Below are positions 27,441-35,520 of a stretch of 64,000 nt of DNA, piece after piece. The notes under the pieces were generated by a model. The model was not told the DNA's origin. It did no database searches and saw nothing but the letters and a program-made list of their open reading frames with translations. The position numbers and the translations under genes are program-made. This DNA comes from Leeuwenhoekiella blandensis MED217 (GTDB taxonomy: Bacteria; Bacteroidota; Bacteroidia; Flavobacteriales; Flavobacteriaceae): assembly GCF_000152985.1 (NCBI RefSeq), contig NZ_CH672395.1:1030567-1094566 (forward strand). The letters run 5' to 3'. How positions within the stretch are numbered: the stretch's first letter is position 1; every line of letters begins with the position of its first letter.

Positions 27441-28892
27441 ATGTCGTTACGTTTAATAAGAAATCGATATCGTAATATCTTACTGCTTGCTTTGGGATTT
27501 ATGCTTGTAACGGTATTTTCATGCAAGAATGCTAAAGAAAAAACTCAGGATGAAGCAGTGCTGAAGGAAGACGTTTGGGCTCAAGCGGATGCGATCATTC
27601 AGGAAATAGGAAAGCCTAGTTTCGCTGATACAACGTTCAATATTCTGGATTATGGAGCTCAAGAAGGAGGTACTGTTTTAAATGCTGATGCAATTGCAGA
27701 TGCCATTGAAGCTTGTAATGCCGCAGGTGGTGGAAGAGTTTTAATTCCGGCAGGGCGTTTTCTTACGGGGCCGATTCATTTAAAATCTAATGTTAATCTT
27801 CATTTAGAAGAAGGCGCAGAGGTGTTATTTACCACAGATAAGTCAGCTTACCTTCCTGTAGTGCATACTTCTTATGAGGGAATGGAGATTATGAATTATT
27901 CTCCGCTTATTTATGCCAAAGGGCAAAAGAACATCGCGGTTACAGGAAAGGGTACGTTCAACGGTCAGGCTGATAAAGAGAACTGGTGGCCTTGGTGTGG
28001 AGCCGAGCGTTACGGCCACAAAGAGGGAGCACCAAAACAAAAAGATGATCATAATATTCCGGCGCTTTTTACAATGATCGAGGATGGAACTCCGGTAGAA
28101 GAGCGCATTTTTGGTGAAGGACATCAATTGCGTCCTTTATTTCTTGAGACGCTGGAGTGCGAGAATGTATTGATTCAAGGAGTGACGTTCACCAATGCAC
28201 CGTTTTGGGTAATTCATCCTTTAAAATCAAAATATGTGACCGTAGACGGTGTGACTGTAAATAGTCACGGCCCTAATAATGATGGTTGTGATCCTGAATA
28301 TTCAAAGTATGTACATATTACCAACTGTAAATTCAATACCGGTGATGATTGTATCGCCATAAAATCAGGACGTAACGGTGACGGTCGACGTGTTAATATC
28401 CCTAGTGAAAATATTGTGGTCGAAAATTGCGATATGAAAGACGGCCACGGCGGAGTAGTTATGGGAAGTGAGATTTCTGCCGGCGTGCGTAATGTTTTTG
28501 TACGCAATTGTACGATGAACAGTCCTAATCTTGATCGCGCCATCAGAATCAAGACCAATACCTTGCGCGGTGGTTTTGTAGAGAATGTTTACGTAAAAGA
28601 TATAGAAGTAGGACAGGTAAAAGAGGCGGTGCTCAAAATCAACACGTATTATGGGATTTACGGGAAGCAAGAGGGCGAATTTATACCAACGATTCAAAAC
28701 ATAAATCTTGAAAATGTTACCGTTGAAAATGGAGGGAAATATGGTTTGTTGATTCAAGGTAGAGAAGAGAAGCCTGTCACAGGAATTAGTTTTAAAAACG
28801 TAACTATAAAAAATGCAGACACGCCGTTAAAGGTGGAGCATTGCGAACCAATAAGCTACACCAATACAACGATAAATCAAAAAAGCTATTAA
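27441..28892 (+). CDS. GH28 polygalacturonase-type glycosidase (lipoprotein)
   Basis: 483 residues; lipoprotein signal with lipobox VFSC (Cys29). A right-handed parallel beta-helix: NILDYGAQEGGTVLNADAIADAIEAC near residue 68, then the GH28 catalytic motifs NNDGCDPEYSKYVHI (the NxD site, near 279), TGDDCIAIKSGRN (the DD site, near 300), DGHGGVVMGSE (the G-H-G site, near 336) and RAIRIKT (the RxK site, near 369). All four family motifs are present, so it should be active. It hydrolyses polygalacturonan or rhamnogalacturonan; exo or endo mode is not decidable by eye. Confidence 0.94.
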   Translation: MSLRLIRNRYRNILLLALGFMLVTVFSCKNAKEKTQDEAVLKEDVWAQADAIIQEIGKPSFADTTFNILDYGAQEGGTVLNADAIADAIEACNAAGGGRVLIPAGRFLTGPIHLKSNVNLHLEEGAEVLFTTDKSAYLPVVHTSYEGMEIMNYSPLIYAKGQKNIAVTGKGTFNGQADKENWWPWCGAERYGHKEGAPKQKDDHNIPALFTMIEDGTPVEERIFGEGHQLRPLFLETLECENVLIQGVTFTNAPFWVIHPLKSKYVTVDGVTVNSHGPNNDGCDPEYSKYVHITNCKFNTGDDCIAIKSGRNGDGRRVNIPSENIVVENCDMKDGHGGVVMGSEISAGVRNVFVRNCTMNSPNLDRAIRIKTNTLRGGFVENVYVKDIEVGQVKEAVLKINTYYGIYGKQEGEFIPTIQNINLENVTVENGGKYGLLIQGREEKPVTGISFKNVTIKNADTPLKVEHCEPISYTNTTINQKSY

Positions 28893-28938
28893 TTCAATTT
28901 TGTAGTGAACGTCAATTCTTTTGATTTTAATTAAGCGT

Positions 28939-28972
28939 GAAAAAGGCTTGCCCGACCGGGTTAAGCTTTTTT
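28939..28972 (+). terminator. Hairpin after the GH28 gene
   Basis: AAAAAGGCTTGCCCG pairs imperfectly with CGGGTTAAGCTTTTTT, followed by T-rich sequence. It lies 47 bases after the GH28 stop and 24 before the esterase start, so it may end or attenuate transcription between them. Confidence 0.6.
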
Positions 28973-28995
28973 CTGTTTAAATAAAGGCTTTGATA

Positions 28996-29952
28996 ATGAA
29001 AACAAATTTTGGTCTCTTAATCGTTTATTGCTTCTGTTTTTTCAATGGAAATTCTTTGCTTGCGCAGGAGCAAAAGATAGAGGTTAGACCGTATACGATT
29101 CAGACAACTTATGAAAAGCTAAAAAACGATTATCCTTTTATAAAACCTATCGAAGCATTGAAGTCGGGGCCTTTTATATCTATGGAGAATCTAATTTACA
29201 CAAGTATTGAAGGTCGTGATTTGAAGGCAGATGTTTTTATACCTAAAGACACTTCAGAAAAACGTCCGGCAATTTTATTGGTTTTTGGCGGCGGTTGGAT
29301 CAGTGGAAGTAAAGCCAACGTAAAACCTCTTGCACAGCATTTTGCAGCCAATGGCTACGTTGCAGTTACTGTTGATTATAGATTAAGTACTGAAGCGGTC
29401 TATCCTGCGGCTGTAAAAGATCTTAAGGCGGCAATCCGTTGGATGCGAGACCACGCTGAAGAATTCCATATTGATTCAAAAAAGATAGCCATCTTAGGTA
29501 ATTCGGCAGGGGCACAATTGGCCACACTAGTCGGTGTTACCGGAAATTCTGAAATTTATAAGGATGAGCAGAATACAACCTCAGATGTAGTGCAAGCGAT
29601 TCTCAACATCGATGGCATCGTTTCTTTTACGCATCCCGAATCAGAAGAAGGAGCGATCGCGGCAAAGTGGCTCGACGGTAAACGGAGAGAGAATCTCAAG
29701 AATTGGGAAGAAGCTTCGCCTTTAACTCACGTAAGTGAGACGACGCCTCCTACACTTTTTGTAAACAGTGCCCAACCGCGTTTTCATGCCGGTCGTGATG
29801 ATATGTTGCAGATTTTAGAGCAGCATAATATTTATAACGAAGTACACACGTTGCCCGATACTCCGCATTCATTTTGGTTGATGCAGCCTTGGTTCTATAC
29901 AACGCTTCAGTATTGTTTGTCTTTTTTAGGTCGTGTTTTTAATACGGAATGA
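28996..29952 (+). CDS. Secreted alpha/beta-hydrolase, probable carbohydrate esterase
   Basis: 318 residues from the ATG at 28996 (an in-frame TTG at 28990 is less likely). A signal peptide ends at SLLAQ, so it is exported. The fold is of the esterase/lipase type: oxyanion-hole segment LVFGGGWISGSK near residue 96, nucleophile elbow GNSAGAQLA near 171, and a late His in LPDTPHSFWLMQPW near 292; the acid is probably the Asp in GRDDMLQILE. Placed between a GH28 and a CE12-type esterase, it likely removes acetyl or methyl esters from pectin. The exact ester is not visible. Confidence 0.8.
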   Translation: MKTNFGLLIVYCFCFFNGNSLLAQEQKIEVRPYTIQTTYEKLKNDYPFIKPIEALKSGPFISMENLIYTSIEGRDLKADVFIPKDTSEKRPAILLVFGGGWISGSKANVKPLAQHFAANGYVAVTVDYRLSTEAVYPAAVKDLKAAIRWMRDHAEEFHIDSKKIAILGNSAGAQLATLVGVTGNSEIYKDEQNTTSDVVQAILNIDGIVSFTHPESEEGAIAAKWLDGKRRENLKNWEEASPLTHVSETTPPTLFVNSAQPRFHAGRDDMLQILEQHNIYNEVHTLPDTPHSFWLMQPWFYTTLQYCLSFLGRVFNTE

Positions 29953-30044
29953 AATGGAAAAGCAGTACTACTTAAAAAACTGTCCACGCTTCGCTAGCGA
30001 TAACTGGAAGCCAAAAGATTTAATTTCAATTTAAAATACATGTA

Positions 30045-30830
30045 ATGAGTAATTTAAAAATGACAATGCTTCTTATTGCAGTAGTTCTAACTTCTGCTTT
30101 GAGCGCACAAGAAAATCCAACGCTTTATTTAATTGGAGATTCAACAATGTCAGATAAGAAAAATCCGGAACAGAATCCTGAACACGGTTGGGGGCAAGTG
30201 CTACCGGAATTATTGACCGAAACTATAAAGGTGAGTAATCACGCTGTTAACGGGCGTAGCAGCAAAAGTTTTATTACCGAAGGGCGTTGGGAAGCAGTTT
30301 TAAAAACGCTGAAAGCGGGCGATTTTGTGTTCATTCAGTTTGGGCATAACGACCAGAAGTACAAAGACAGTACGCGCTATACCAATCCGTTTACGCAGTA
30401 CCGATATAATTTGGAGCGTTATGTGAAGGAAACCCGAGAAGCCGGAGCAACACCAATTCTTATGTCTTCAATCGTAAGACGAAAATTCAATGAATACGGC
30501 ACACTCGAAGATACTCACGGAAATTATCCCCTGGTCGTGCGTATGGTGGCCAGAGATCTGGAGGTTCCGTTTATAGATATGCAATACTTGACAGAACGTT
30601 TAGAACGAAAGTATGGTCCAGAAAAATCAAAGTCGATTCACTTGCATTTTGAGCCAGGCGAAAATGACTATTACAAAAACGGAAAACACGATGATACGCA
30701 TTTGTCGTATTCAGGAGCAAAACTTATTGCAAGCTTAGCATTGCAAGAAATTGCACGACAAGATTTAGCTTTAGAAAACTACATCAAACTTGAGGTTTTA
30801 AAAGCAGATATTGTTACTTTGAAAGACTAA
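30045..30830 (+). CDS. SGNH-type rhamnogalacturonan acetylesterase (CE12-like)
   Basis: 261 residues with a cleavable signal peptide ending in LSAQ. The four SGNH blocks are clear: GDSTMSDK with the nucleophile Ser (residues ~30-37), the Gly of NGRSSKSF near 67, FGHNDQKYKDS near 100 (Asn), and DDTHLSYSGA near 220 (Asp and His). This set fits CE12 rhamnogalacturonan acetylesterases, which strip acetyl groups so that lyases and GH28/GH105 enzymes can act. The next gene begins 23 bases later. Confidence 0.9.
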   Translation: MSNLKMTMLLIAVVLTSALSAQENPTLYLIGDSTMSDKKNPEQNPEHGWGQVLPELLTETIKVSNHAVNGRSSKSFITEGRWEAVLKTLKAGDFVFIQFGHNDQKYKDSTRYTNPFTQYRYNLERYVKETREAGATPILMSSIVRRKFNEYGTLEDTHGNYPLVVRMVARDLEVPFIDMQYLTERLERKYGPEKSKSIHLHFEPGENDYYKNGKHDDTHLSYSGAKLIASLALQEIARQDLALENYIKLEVLKADIVTLKD

Positions 30831-30853
30831 TCATTAACCAAAAAATACGGACT

Positions 30854-31669
30854 ATGAAATCCTTGATTTCGGTAGAAAATAAAATTATTGTCATCAGTGG
30901 CGCAACAGGAGTTTTAGGCGAAGCGATGACGCGTTCGCTAGCAGCAGCCGGTGCTCACGTTGTAATACTGGGACGTAATCAGGCTAAAGTAGATGCGCTG
31001 GTAGATAGCATCAAGCAGGATGGAGATCAGGCTTCGGGAGTCGTTGCAGATGTAACGAGTAAAGCAGCTTTGATCGAAGCTAAAGACGAGATCGCCAATC
31101 ATCTGGGATATATCGATGTGCTCATAAACGCCGCAGGCGGAAATATGAAAGGAGCGCTCATCCTCCCTGAGCAAACACTCGCAGATGCAGATGTAGAAGA
31201 AATGCGCAAAGTCATCGACCTGAATTATATTGGAAGCTTTTTACCTACACAGGTTTTTCTTCCGTTGCTCGAAAAGTCAAAGAAAGGAAGTGTTTTAAAT
31301 ATTTCATCTGTTGCAGCACATTTACCACTTACGCGTGTTATGGGTTATGCTTCAGCAAAATCTGCAATAGAAAACCTTACACAATTCTTAGCCATTGAAT
31401 TTGCACAAAAACAGGAGAATCCTATTCGTGTGAATGCACTGGCTCCTGGATTTTTCTTGACCGAACAAAACCGCGAGTTGCTTACCAACAGTGACGGAAG
31501 CCTTACCGATCGAGGCGAGAAAATTATCGCGCATACACCTTTAGGTAAATTTGGTGATCCCCAAGATTTAAGCGGTGCTATTCATTGGTTGTGCAGTGAC
31601 GCAGCAAGTTTTGTGACGGGTACAGTAGTTACTGTAGATGGCGGTTTTAAAGCTTTTGCAGGAGTTTAA
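30854..31669 (+). CDS. SDR-family fructuronate reductase (D-mannonate oxidoreductase type)
   Basis: 271 residues of short-chain dehydrogenase: SGATGVLGEAM cofactor motif (residues ~15-25), NAAGG near 93, catalytic Tyr-x3-Lys in MGYASAKSAIENL near 163, and the C-terminal VTGTVVTVDGGFKAF. It directly precedes uxuA, so it most likely reduces fructuronate to mannonate in place of the unrelated UxuB dehydrogenase. Family assignment is firm; the reaction rests on gene order and on knowledge that SDR-type mannonate oxidoreductases occur beside uxuA in other bacteria. Confidence 0.85.
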   Translation: MKSLISVENKIIVISGATGVLGEAMTRSLAAAGAHVVILGRNQAKVDALVDSIKQDGDQASGVVADVTSKAALIEAKDEIANHLGYIDVLINAAGGNMKGALILPEQTLADADVEEMRKVIDLNYIGSFLPTQVFLPLLEKSKKGSVLNISSVAAHLPLTRVMGYASAKSAIENLTQFLAIEFAQKQENPIRVNALAPGFFLTEQNRELLTNSDGSLTDRGEKIIAHTPLGKFGDPQDLSGAIHWLCSDAASFVTGTVVTVDGGFKAFAGV

Positions 31670-31684
31670 TTTTAAGTAAGAAAG

Positions 31685-32854
31685 ATGATTCAAACAATGC
31701 GATGGTACGGGCATAAAGACCTCGTTACCTTACAAGATATTCGACAGGCCGGAGCCACAGGCGTAGTGCACGCCATGCACGAAATAACCAATGGTGAGGT
31801 TTGGTCTCTGGAAGCTTTACAGCAAAGAAAACAAGAGATTGAAGCAGCCGGTTTAGATTGGAAAGTTGTAGAAAGTTTACCCGTTACAGAGCCCATAAAA
31901 ACCCGTAGCGGCGACTTTCAGAAGCATATTGATAATTACAAACAGTCTTTAATTAATCTAGGTAAAATAGGTGTTGAAGTCGTTTGTTATAACTTTATGC
32001 CGGTGCTTGACTGGACGCGCACCCAATTGGCCTATCCTTTAGAAAACGGAGCTACAGCTTTGCGTTTTGACTGGGCACACCTGGCAGCTTTTGATTGTTT
32101 TATGCTCAAGCGAAAAGACGCTGAAAAGGAGTACAGCGAAGCGATTTTAGCCGAAGCAAAACATTTTTTTGAATCTGCTACCACCGAAGAAAAACAGCAA
32201 TTAGAAAATGCTATAATTGCCGGTCTTCCCGGAGCAGAAGAAGGATACGATCTTCAAGGCTTACAAACTGCTATAGATAAATATGCAGCAATAGACGAGA
32301 TTCAGGCGCAGGAGCATTTAAAATTATTTTTGAATGAAATAATACCGGTTGCAGAAACCGCCGGAATTGCGATGGCCATTCATCCAGATGATCCGCCGCA
32401 TCCATTTTTTGGACTGCCGCGTATTATGAGCAAAGCTTCAGATATAAAGCGATTATTAGAGGATAATGCGAGTGCGTTTAATGGTGTTACGTTTTGTACA
32501 GGTTCTTTTGGAGCACGTGCAGATAATGATTTGGTTCAAATGATCAACGATTACGGAAGCCATATTCATTTCATTCATTTACGAAGTACCAAAAGAGATG
32601 CTACAGGCAACTTTTTTGAAGACAATCACCTCGAGGGCGATGTGCCGATGCCGGCTGTTGTACACGCGCTATTAGAAGTAGAAAAGAGTAGAGGAAAGCA
32701 ATTGCCTATGCGACCTGATCACGGTCACCAGATGCTTGACGATCTTAAAAAACCTTTGGCACATCCCGGCTATACTGCGATAGGTCGCCTAAAAGGCCTG
32801 GCAGAATTGCGTGGGGTAATTGCCGGAATAGAATTTATGCAAGACAAGAACTAA
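31685..32854 (+). CDS. uxuA: Mannonate dehydratase
   Basis: 389 residues, a TIM barrel of the UxuA family. Seen motifs: MRWYGHKDLVTLQDIRQAG at the start, VVCYNFMPVLDWTRT near residue 98, IAMAIHPDDPPHPFFGLPRIM near 230 and MRPDHGHQML near 339, which together give the conserved His, Cys and Asp metal ligands. It dehydrates D-mannonate to KDG, the common intermediate phosphorylated by KdgK of the first operon. Spacing to kdgF is 4 bases. Confidence 0.96.
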   Translation: MIQTMRWYGHKDLVTLQDIRQAGATGVVHAMHEITNGEVWSLEALQQRKQEIEAAGLDWKVVESLPVTEPIKTRSGDFQKHIDNYKQSLINLGKIGVEVVCYNFMPVLDWTRTQLAYPLENGATALRFDWAHLAAFDCFMLKRKDAEKEYSEAILAEAKHFFESATTEEKQQLENAIIAGLPGAEEGYDLQGLQTAIDKYAAIDEIQAQEHLKLFLNEIIPVAETAGIAMAIHPDDPPHPFFGLPRIMSKASDIKRLLEDNASAFNGVTFCTGSFGARADNDLVQMINDYGSHIHFIHLRSTKRDATGNFFEDNHLEGDVPMPAVVHALLEVEKSRGKQLPMRPDHGHQMLDDLKKPLAHPGYTAIGRLKGLAELRGVIAGIEFMQDKN

Positions 32855-32858
32855 AACT

Positions 32859-33200
32859 ATGAGTACAAAAACGGAAAGCGACGTGTTTTTTAAAACGAAA
32901 GAAACTGCGTGGGAGCAGGCCGATACGGGAATTACAAGACAGATCGTCGCTCACAATAGTGATTTAATGGTGGTGAGTGTCAAGTTTGAAAAAGGCGCTA
33001 TAGGTACGGTTCACGATCATATACATACCCAAGGAAGCTATGTGGTTTCGGGTAAGTTTGAAATTACAATTAACGGTAAAAGTGAAATTCTAGAAGCAGG
33101 CGACGGATTTTATGTTCCGCCGAACGCACCTCACGGAGCAAAATGTCTGGAAGCAGGGATATTGATCGATTCGTTTAATCCGGCTAGAGAAGATTTTTGA
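32859..33200 (+). CDS. kdgF: KdgF-type cupin (unsaturated uronate conversion); stop codon supplied by an IS
   Basis: 113 residues, a single cupin domain with the metal-binding pattern GTVHDHIHTQGSYVVSG near residue 48 and YVPPNAPHGAKC near 87. KdgF proteins speed the opening of 4,5-unsaturated galacturonate to the linear keto-form used by KduI. The TGA stop is the first three bases of the inserted IS3 element. Without the element and one 4-bp target copy the next codon would be TAG, so the protein is unchanged. Transcription now runs into the IS and its native terminator is 1.3 kb further on. Confidence 0.9.
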   Translation: MSTKTESDVFFKTKETAWEQADTGITRQIVAHNSDLMVVSVKFEKGAIGTVHDHIHTQGSYVVSGKFEITINGKSEILEAGDGFYVPPNAPHGAKCLEAGILIDSFNPAREDF

Positions 33201-33234
33201 GTCGTCCTAAAATAGGTTGACAGTTTTTAAAAGT

Positions 33235-34122
33235 TTAAATCAATCCGGTGAAGCTAGCTTCACCGGATTTTTTGTTGTGTATAAAATTAGGTGTTTTGTA
33301 GTTAAGGCTTAGATGTGGTCTTTCATTGTTATATGTTTTTATTGACTGCTGAATCAACAGTCTGAGTTCTTTACCTGTATTGCATTTGTTTATGAAGAAC
33401 TCTTCCTTCAATATCCCGTTAATTCGTTCTGCTAACGCATTTTGATAGCAGTCATACCCATCTGTCATTGATGGTAATGCATTTGATCGCTTCAATTGAG
33501 TTTGATATAACGAGGAGCAATATTGCAAGCCTCTGTCAGAATGGTGTATTACCTCGCTTGATGTGGTTCTACTTTTATTAGCCATTTTCATTGCTTTAAC
33601 TACATTTTCTGCACTCATATCATCACTTAGGTGGTAGCCCATTATTTTTCTGCTAAAAGCGTCTGTCACCAAGGAAAGATAGTGAGTTCTTTCTCTACTC
33701 TTGATGTAAGTAATATCGCTTACAAAGTATTGCTCTGGTCTTACGGGCGTAACATCTTTCATCAGGTTGGGGTGTTTTTTTAGCCAATGCCTAGAATCTG
33801 TTGTTCTTGTGTAATTCTTTTTTTGTTTTATAAGCATTGATTCTGACCTGAGATAGTCAAATAGGGCATCTCTGCCTATTTTAACTCCCATCTTTTGAAA
33901 CTCAACCTTGAGTAAATAATACAGTTTACGAGTGCCTAGCCTTGGCATTTGCCGGCGGACCCTTAAAATCAGCGGTTTGATTAAAGCAAGTTCATCAGCT
34001 CTTATCTGTTCTCGCTTTTCTGATTGATAGACAGCCTGTCTGCTTATCCCAAACAATCTGCAACAACGTGACAGGCTTAGTCGGTGTTCTTGCCGGATTC
34101 GTTGGATTGATTGGGCAAATGC
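33235..34122 (-). CDS. IS3-family transposase OrfB (DDE integrase), made by frameshift
   Basis: The frame runs from the frameshift site at 34122 to the stop at 33235 (295 residues). An apparent start at 34056 is a TTG inside the frame, not a likely true start. From that TTG, the DDE triad is Asp114 (VSDITYI), Asp174 (HHSDRGLQYC) and Glu210 (QNALAERINGILKEEF); the last two are 35 residues apart, as in IS3 enzymes. A helix-turn-helix-like segment (LFGISRQAVYQSEKR) precedes it. OrfAB fusion would have about 412 residues and act as transposase. Confidence 0.93.
   Translation of the reverse strand, partial: AFAQSIQRIRQEHRLSLSRCCRLFGISRQAVYQSEKREQIRADELALIKPLILRVRRQMPRLGTRKLYYLLKVEFQKMGVKIGRDALFDYLRSESMLIKQKKNYTRTTDSRHWLKKHPNLMKDVTPVRPEQYFVSDITYIKSRERTHYLSLVTDAFSRKIMGYHLSDDMSAENVVKAMKMANKSRTTSSEVIHHSDRGLQYCSSLYQTQLKRSNALPSMTDGYDCYQNALAERINGILKEEFFINKCNTGKELRLLIQQSIKTYNNERPHLSLNYKTPNFIHNKKSGEASFTGLI
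33242..33269 (+). terminator. 28-bp perfect palindrome with T run inside the IS end
   Basis: A perfect 28-bp palindrome centred at AGCTAGCT, arms AATCCGGTGAAGCT, followed by TTTTTTG on the plus strand. It encodes the last codons of OrfB on the minus strand. On the plus strand it is a strong intrinsic terminator facing transcription that enters from kdgF. Confidence 0.75.
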
Positions 34123-34472
34123 TTTTTTCGAATAGAAGTTCCGTATTGCTGATCTGAGATGTCGATCATCGTGTTGAGAATCTTATTTTTAAGCTTCTCA
34201 TCTGATAGCTCTTTTTCAAGCCTCTTGATCTTTTGAGCAGGTGTTTCTTTCATTGTGTTACAGGTAAGTCTTGTCTTTGGTTTACTCCAGTCTAAGTTAC
34301 CGTGTTTGCGTAACCAAACCAAAACAGTACTCCTTCCTTGAATACCATATGCTTTTTGGGCTTGCTTATAAGTCATTTCGCCCTTTTCTACCTGAGATAC
34401 AACCGCCAATTTAAAGCCTAAATTGTAATCACGCTGAGTGCGTTTCTTCTCAGCTCCTTCTGAGTCTTTCAT
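34077..34472 (-). CDS. IS3-family OrfA (helix-turn-helix DNA-binding protein)
   Basis: 131 residues. Helix-turn-helix of the transposase_8 type: NLGFKLAVVSQVEKGEMTYKQAQKAYGI then STVLVWLRKHG (residues ~17-60), followed by a leucine-zipper-like coiled coil KIKRLEKELSDEKLKNKILNTMID (~82-106) typical of IS3 OrfA. It contains the A-AAA-AAG slip site near codon 117. Alone it may act as a regulator of transposition. Confidence 0.92.
   Translation of the reverse strand: MKDSEGAEKKRTQRDYNLGFKLAVVSQVEKGEMTYKQAQKAYGIQGRSTVLVWLRKHGNLDWSKPKTRLTCNTMKETPAQKIKRLEKELSDEKLKNKILNTMIDISDQQYGTSIRKKHLPNQSNESGKNTD
34122..34128 (-). other. Programmed -1 ribosomal frameshift site of the IS
   Basis: On the minus strand the heptamer A AAA AAG lies in the right phase of orfA (codons CGA AAA AAG). 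After a -1 slip, reading continues GCA TTT GCC ... straight into the OrfB frame with no stop, giving the OrfAB transposase. Confidence 0.85.
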
Positions 34473-34526
34473 AAATAAGTCGAATTTGTGTCAACTTATT
34501 TCAGGACGGGACATTTTTAGAATAAG

Positions 34527-34554
34527 AAAAAGCAGCTTTTATGCTGCTTTTTTT
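34527..34554 (+). terminator. Terminator of the original uxuA-kdgF operon, now beyond the IS
   Basis: AAAAAGCAGC-TTTTAT-GCTGCTTTTT, a 10-bp perfect stem followed by T's. Removing the IS puts it about 13 bases after the kdgF stop, its natural place. Confidence 0.85.
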
Positions 34555-34639
34555 GTTTTATGAGTTTCTTAGGTAATTTAATAGAATGCTTCACGACCAA
34601 TCTCCAAATAGAAGAATTTAGATAATGGAACTAAATAAA

Positions 34640-35347
34640 ATGAAAGTCGAAATCTGGAGTGATATTATGTGTCCGTTTTGCTACATAGGCAAACGAAACT
34701 TTGAAAACGCACTTGAACAGTTTTCGCAGCGCGATCAGATACAAGTGATTTGGAAAAGTTTTGCACTTGCTCCAGATTTGCAAACAGACACCAGCATAGA
34801 TAGTAACCTATTTCTTCAAAAACATAAAGGGATGTCTGGAGCTCAGGCAACCGAAGCGATTAAGGGTGTTACACAGATGGCAAAAGCCTCCGGACTCGAC
34901 TATGACTATGATAATGTTGTTGTGGCAAATACAAAAAATGGCCATCAACTGATTCATCTTGCAGCTCAAAAGGGTCTACAAAATGAGATGAAAGAACGCT
35001 TGCTAAAAGCTTATTTCATCGAAGGACATAATGTAGACGACACGCAAACTTTGATCAACTTGGGAACAGAGGTTGGTCTCGATGAGGTAGTTGTCAAGAA
35101 GACCTTAGAAGAACAGGAATTCTCAGCTTACATAGAACAGGACATTGCAGAGGCGCGTAACATTGGAGTTACCGGTGTGCCGTTTTTTGTTTTTGACAGA
35201 AAATATGCGGTATCAGGAGCACAACCCGAAGCAGCCTTTTTAGATATTTTGAACAAATCATTTTCAGAATGGTTTGCAAAGCAGGAGTTACCACATTTAG
35301 AGGTCTTAGAAGGACAAAGTTGTGATACTGATGGCAACTGTGACTAA
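34640..35347 (+). CDS. DsbA/FrnE-family oxidoreductase
   Basis: 235 residues from the ATG at 34640 (MKVEIWSD is the usual family start; an ATG at 34625 would add five residues). Thioredoxin-fold with an inserted helical domain: redox motif CPFCYIG at residues ~12-18, KSFALAPDL near 44, and the cis-Pro region GVTGVPFFVFDRKYAVSGAQP near 178. No signal peptide, so it is cytoplasmic, as FrnE proteins are. The C-terminus adds the cysteine pair of SCDTDGNC, which may form a second thiol pair. A terminator follows 22 bases after its stop. Confidence 0.92.
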   Translation: MKVEIWSDIMCPFCYIGKRNFENALEQFSQRDQIQVIWKSFALAPDLQTDTSIDSNLFLQKHKGMSGAQATEAIKGVTQMAKASGLDYDYDNVVVANTKNGHQLIHLAAQKGLQNEMKERLLKAYFIEGHNVDDTQTLINLGTEVGLDEVVVKKTLEEQEFSAYIEQDIAEARNIGVTGVPFFVFDRKYAVSGAQPEAAFLDILNKSFSEWFAKQELPHLEVLEGQSCDTDGNCD

Positions 35348-35369
35348 AAGTCAATACAGGTTAAGATTG

Positions 35370-35401
35370 AAAAAACTCTCGATTATTGTCGAGAGTTTTT
35401 T
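35370..35401 (+). terminator. Terminator after the FrnE-like gene
   Basis: AAAAAACTCTCGA-TTATTG-TCGAGAGTTTTTT, a 13-bp perfect stem with A and T runs, so it can work in both directions. Confidence 0.92.
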
Positions 35402-35520
35402 GTTTTGTCTTGACCCTTCCGGTTATGATTCTTATTAAATATGTGAGAACCACGAGCGTAAAAGAAGAAGAAAAGCACAAGGATATTAAATAAGTAAAAC
35501 GGTTTGTGGTAACTTCGATT

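Larger units (their letters stand above)
33198..34513 (-). mobile_element. Intact IS3-family insertion sequence, 1316 bp
   Basis: Terminal inverted repeats of 25 bp (33198-33222 and 34489-34513) start with TG and end with CA and match at 20 of 25 positions; the inner 18 bases are TCCTAAAATAGGTTGACA on the left and TCCTGAAATAAGTTGACA on the right (complement). A TTTT target duplication flanks it (33194-33197 and 34514-34517). It holds orfA and orfB on the minus strand, joined by a frameshift signal. Length, ends, duplication size and gene order all fit IS3. The intact ends and DDE triad suggest recent insertion. Confidence 0.95.

Noticed and set aside
34056-34056. Independent start of transposase OrfB
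   Set aside because: The codon is TTG within a frame that continues upstream into a textbook -1 frameshift site.
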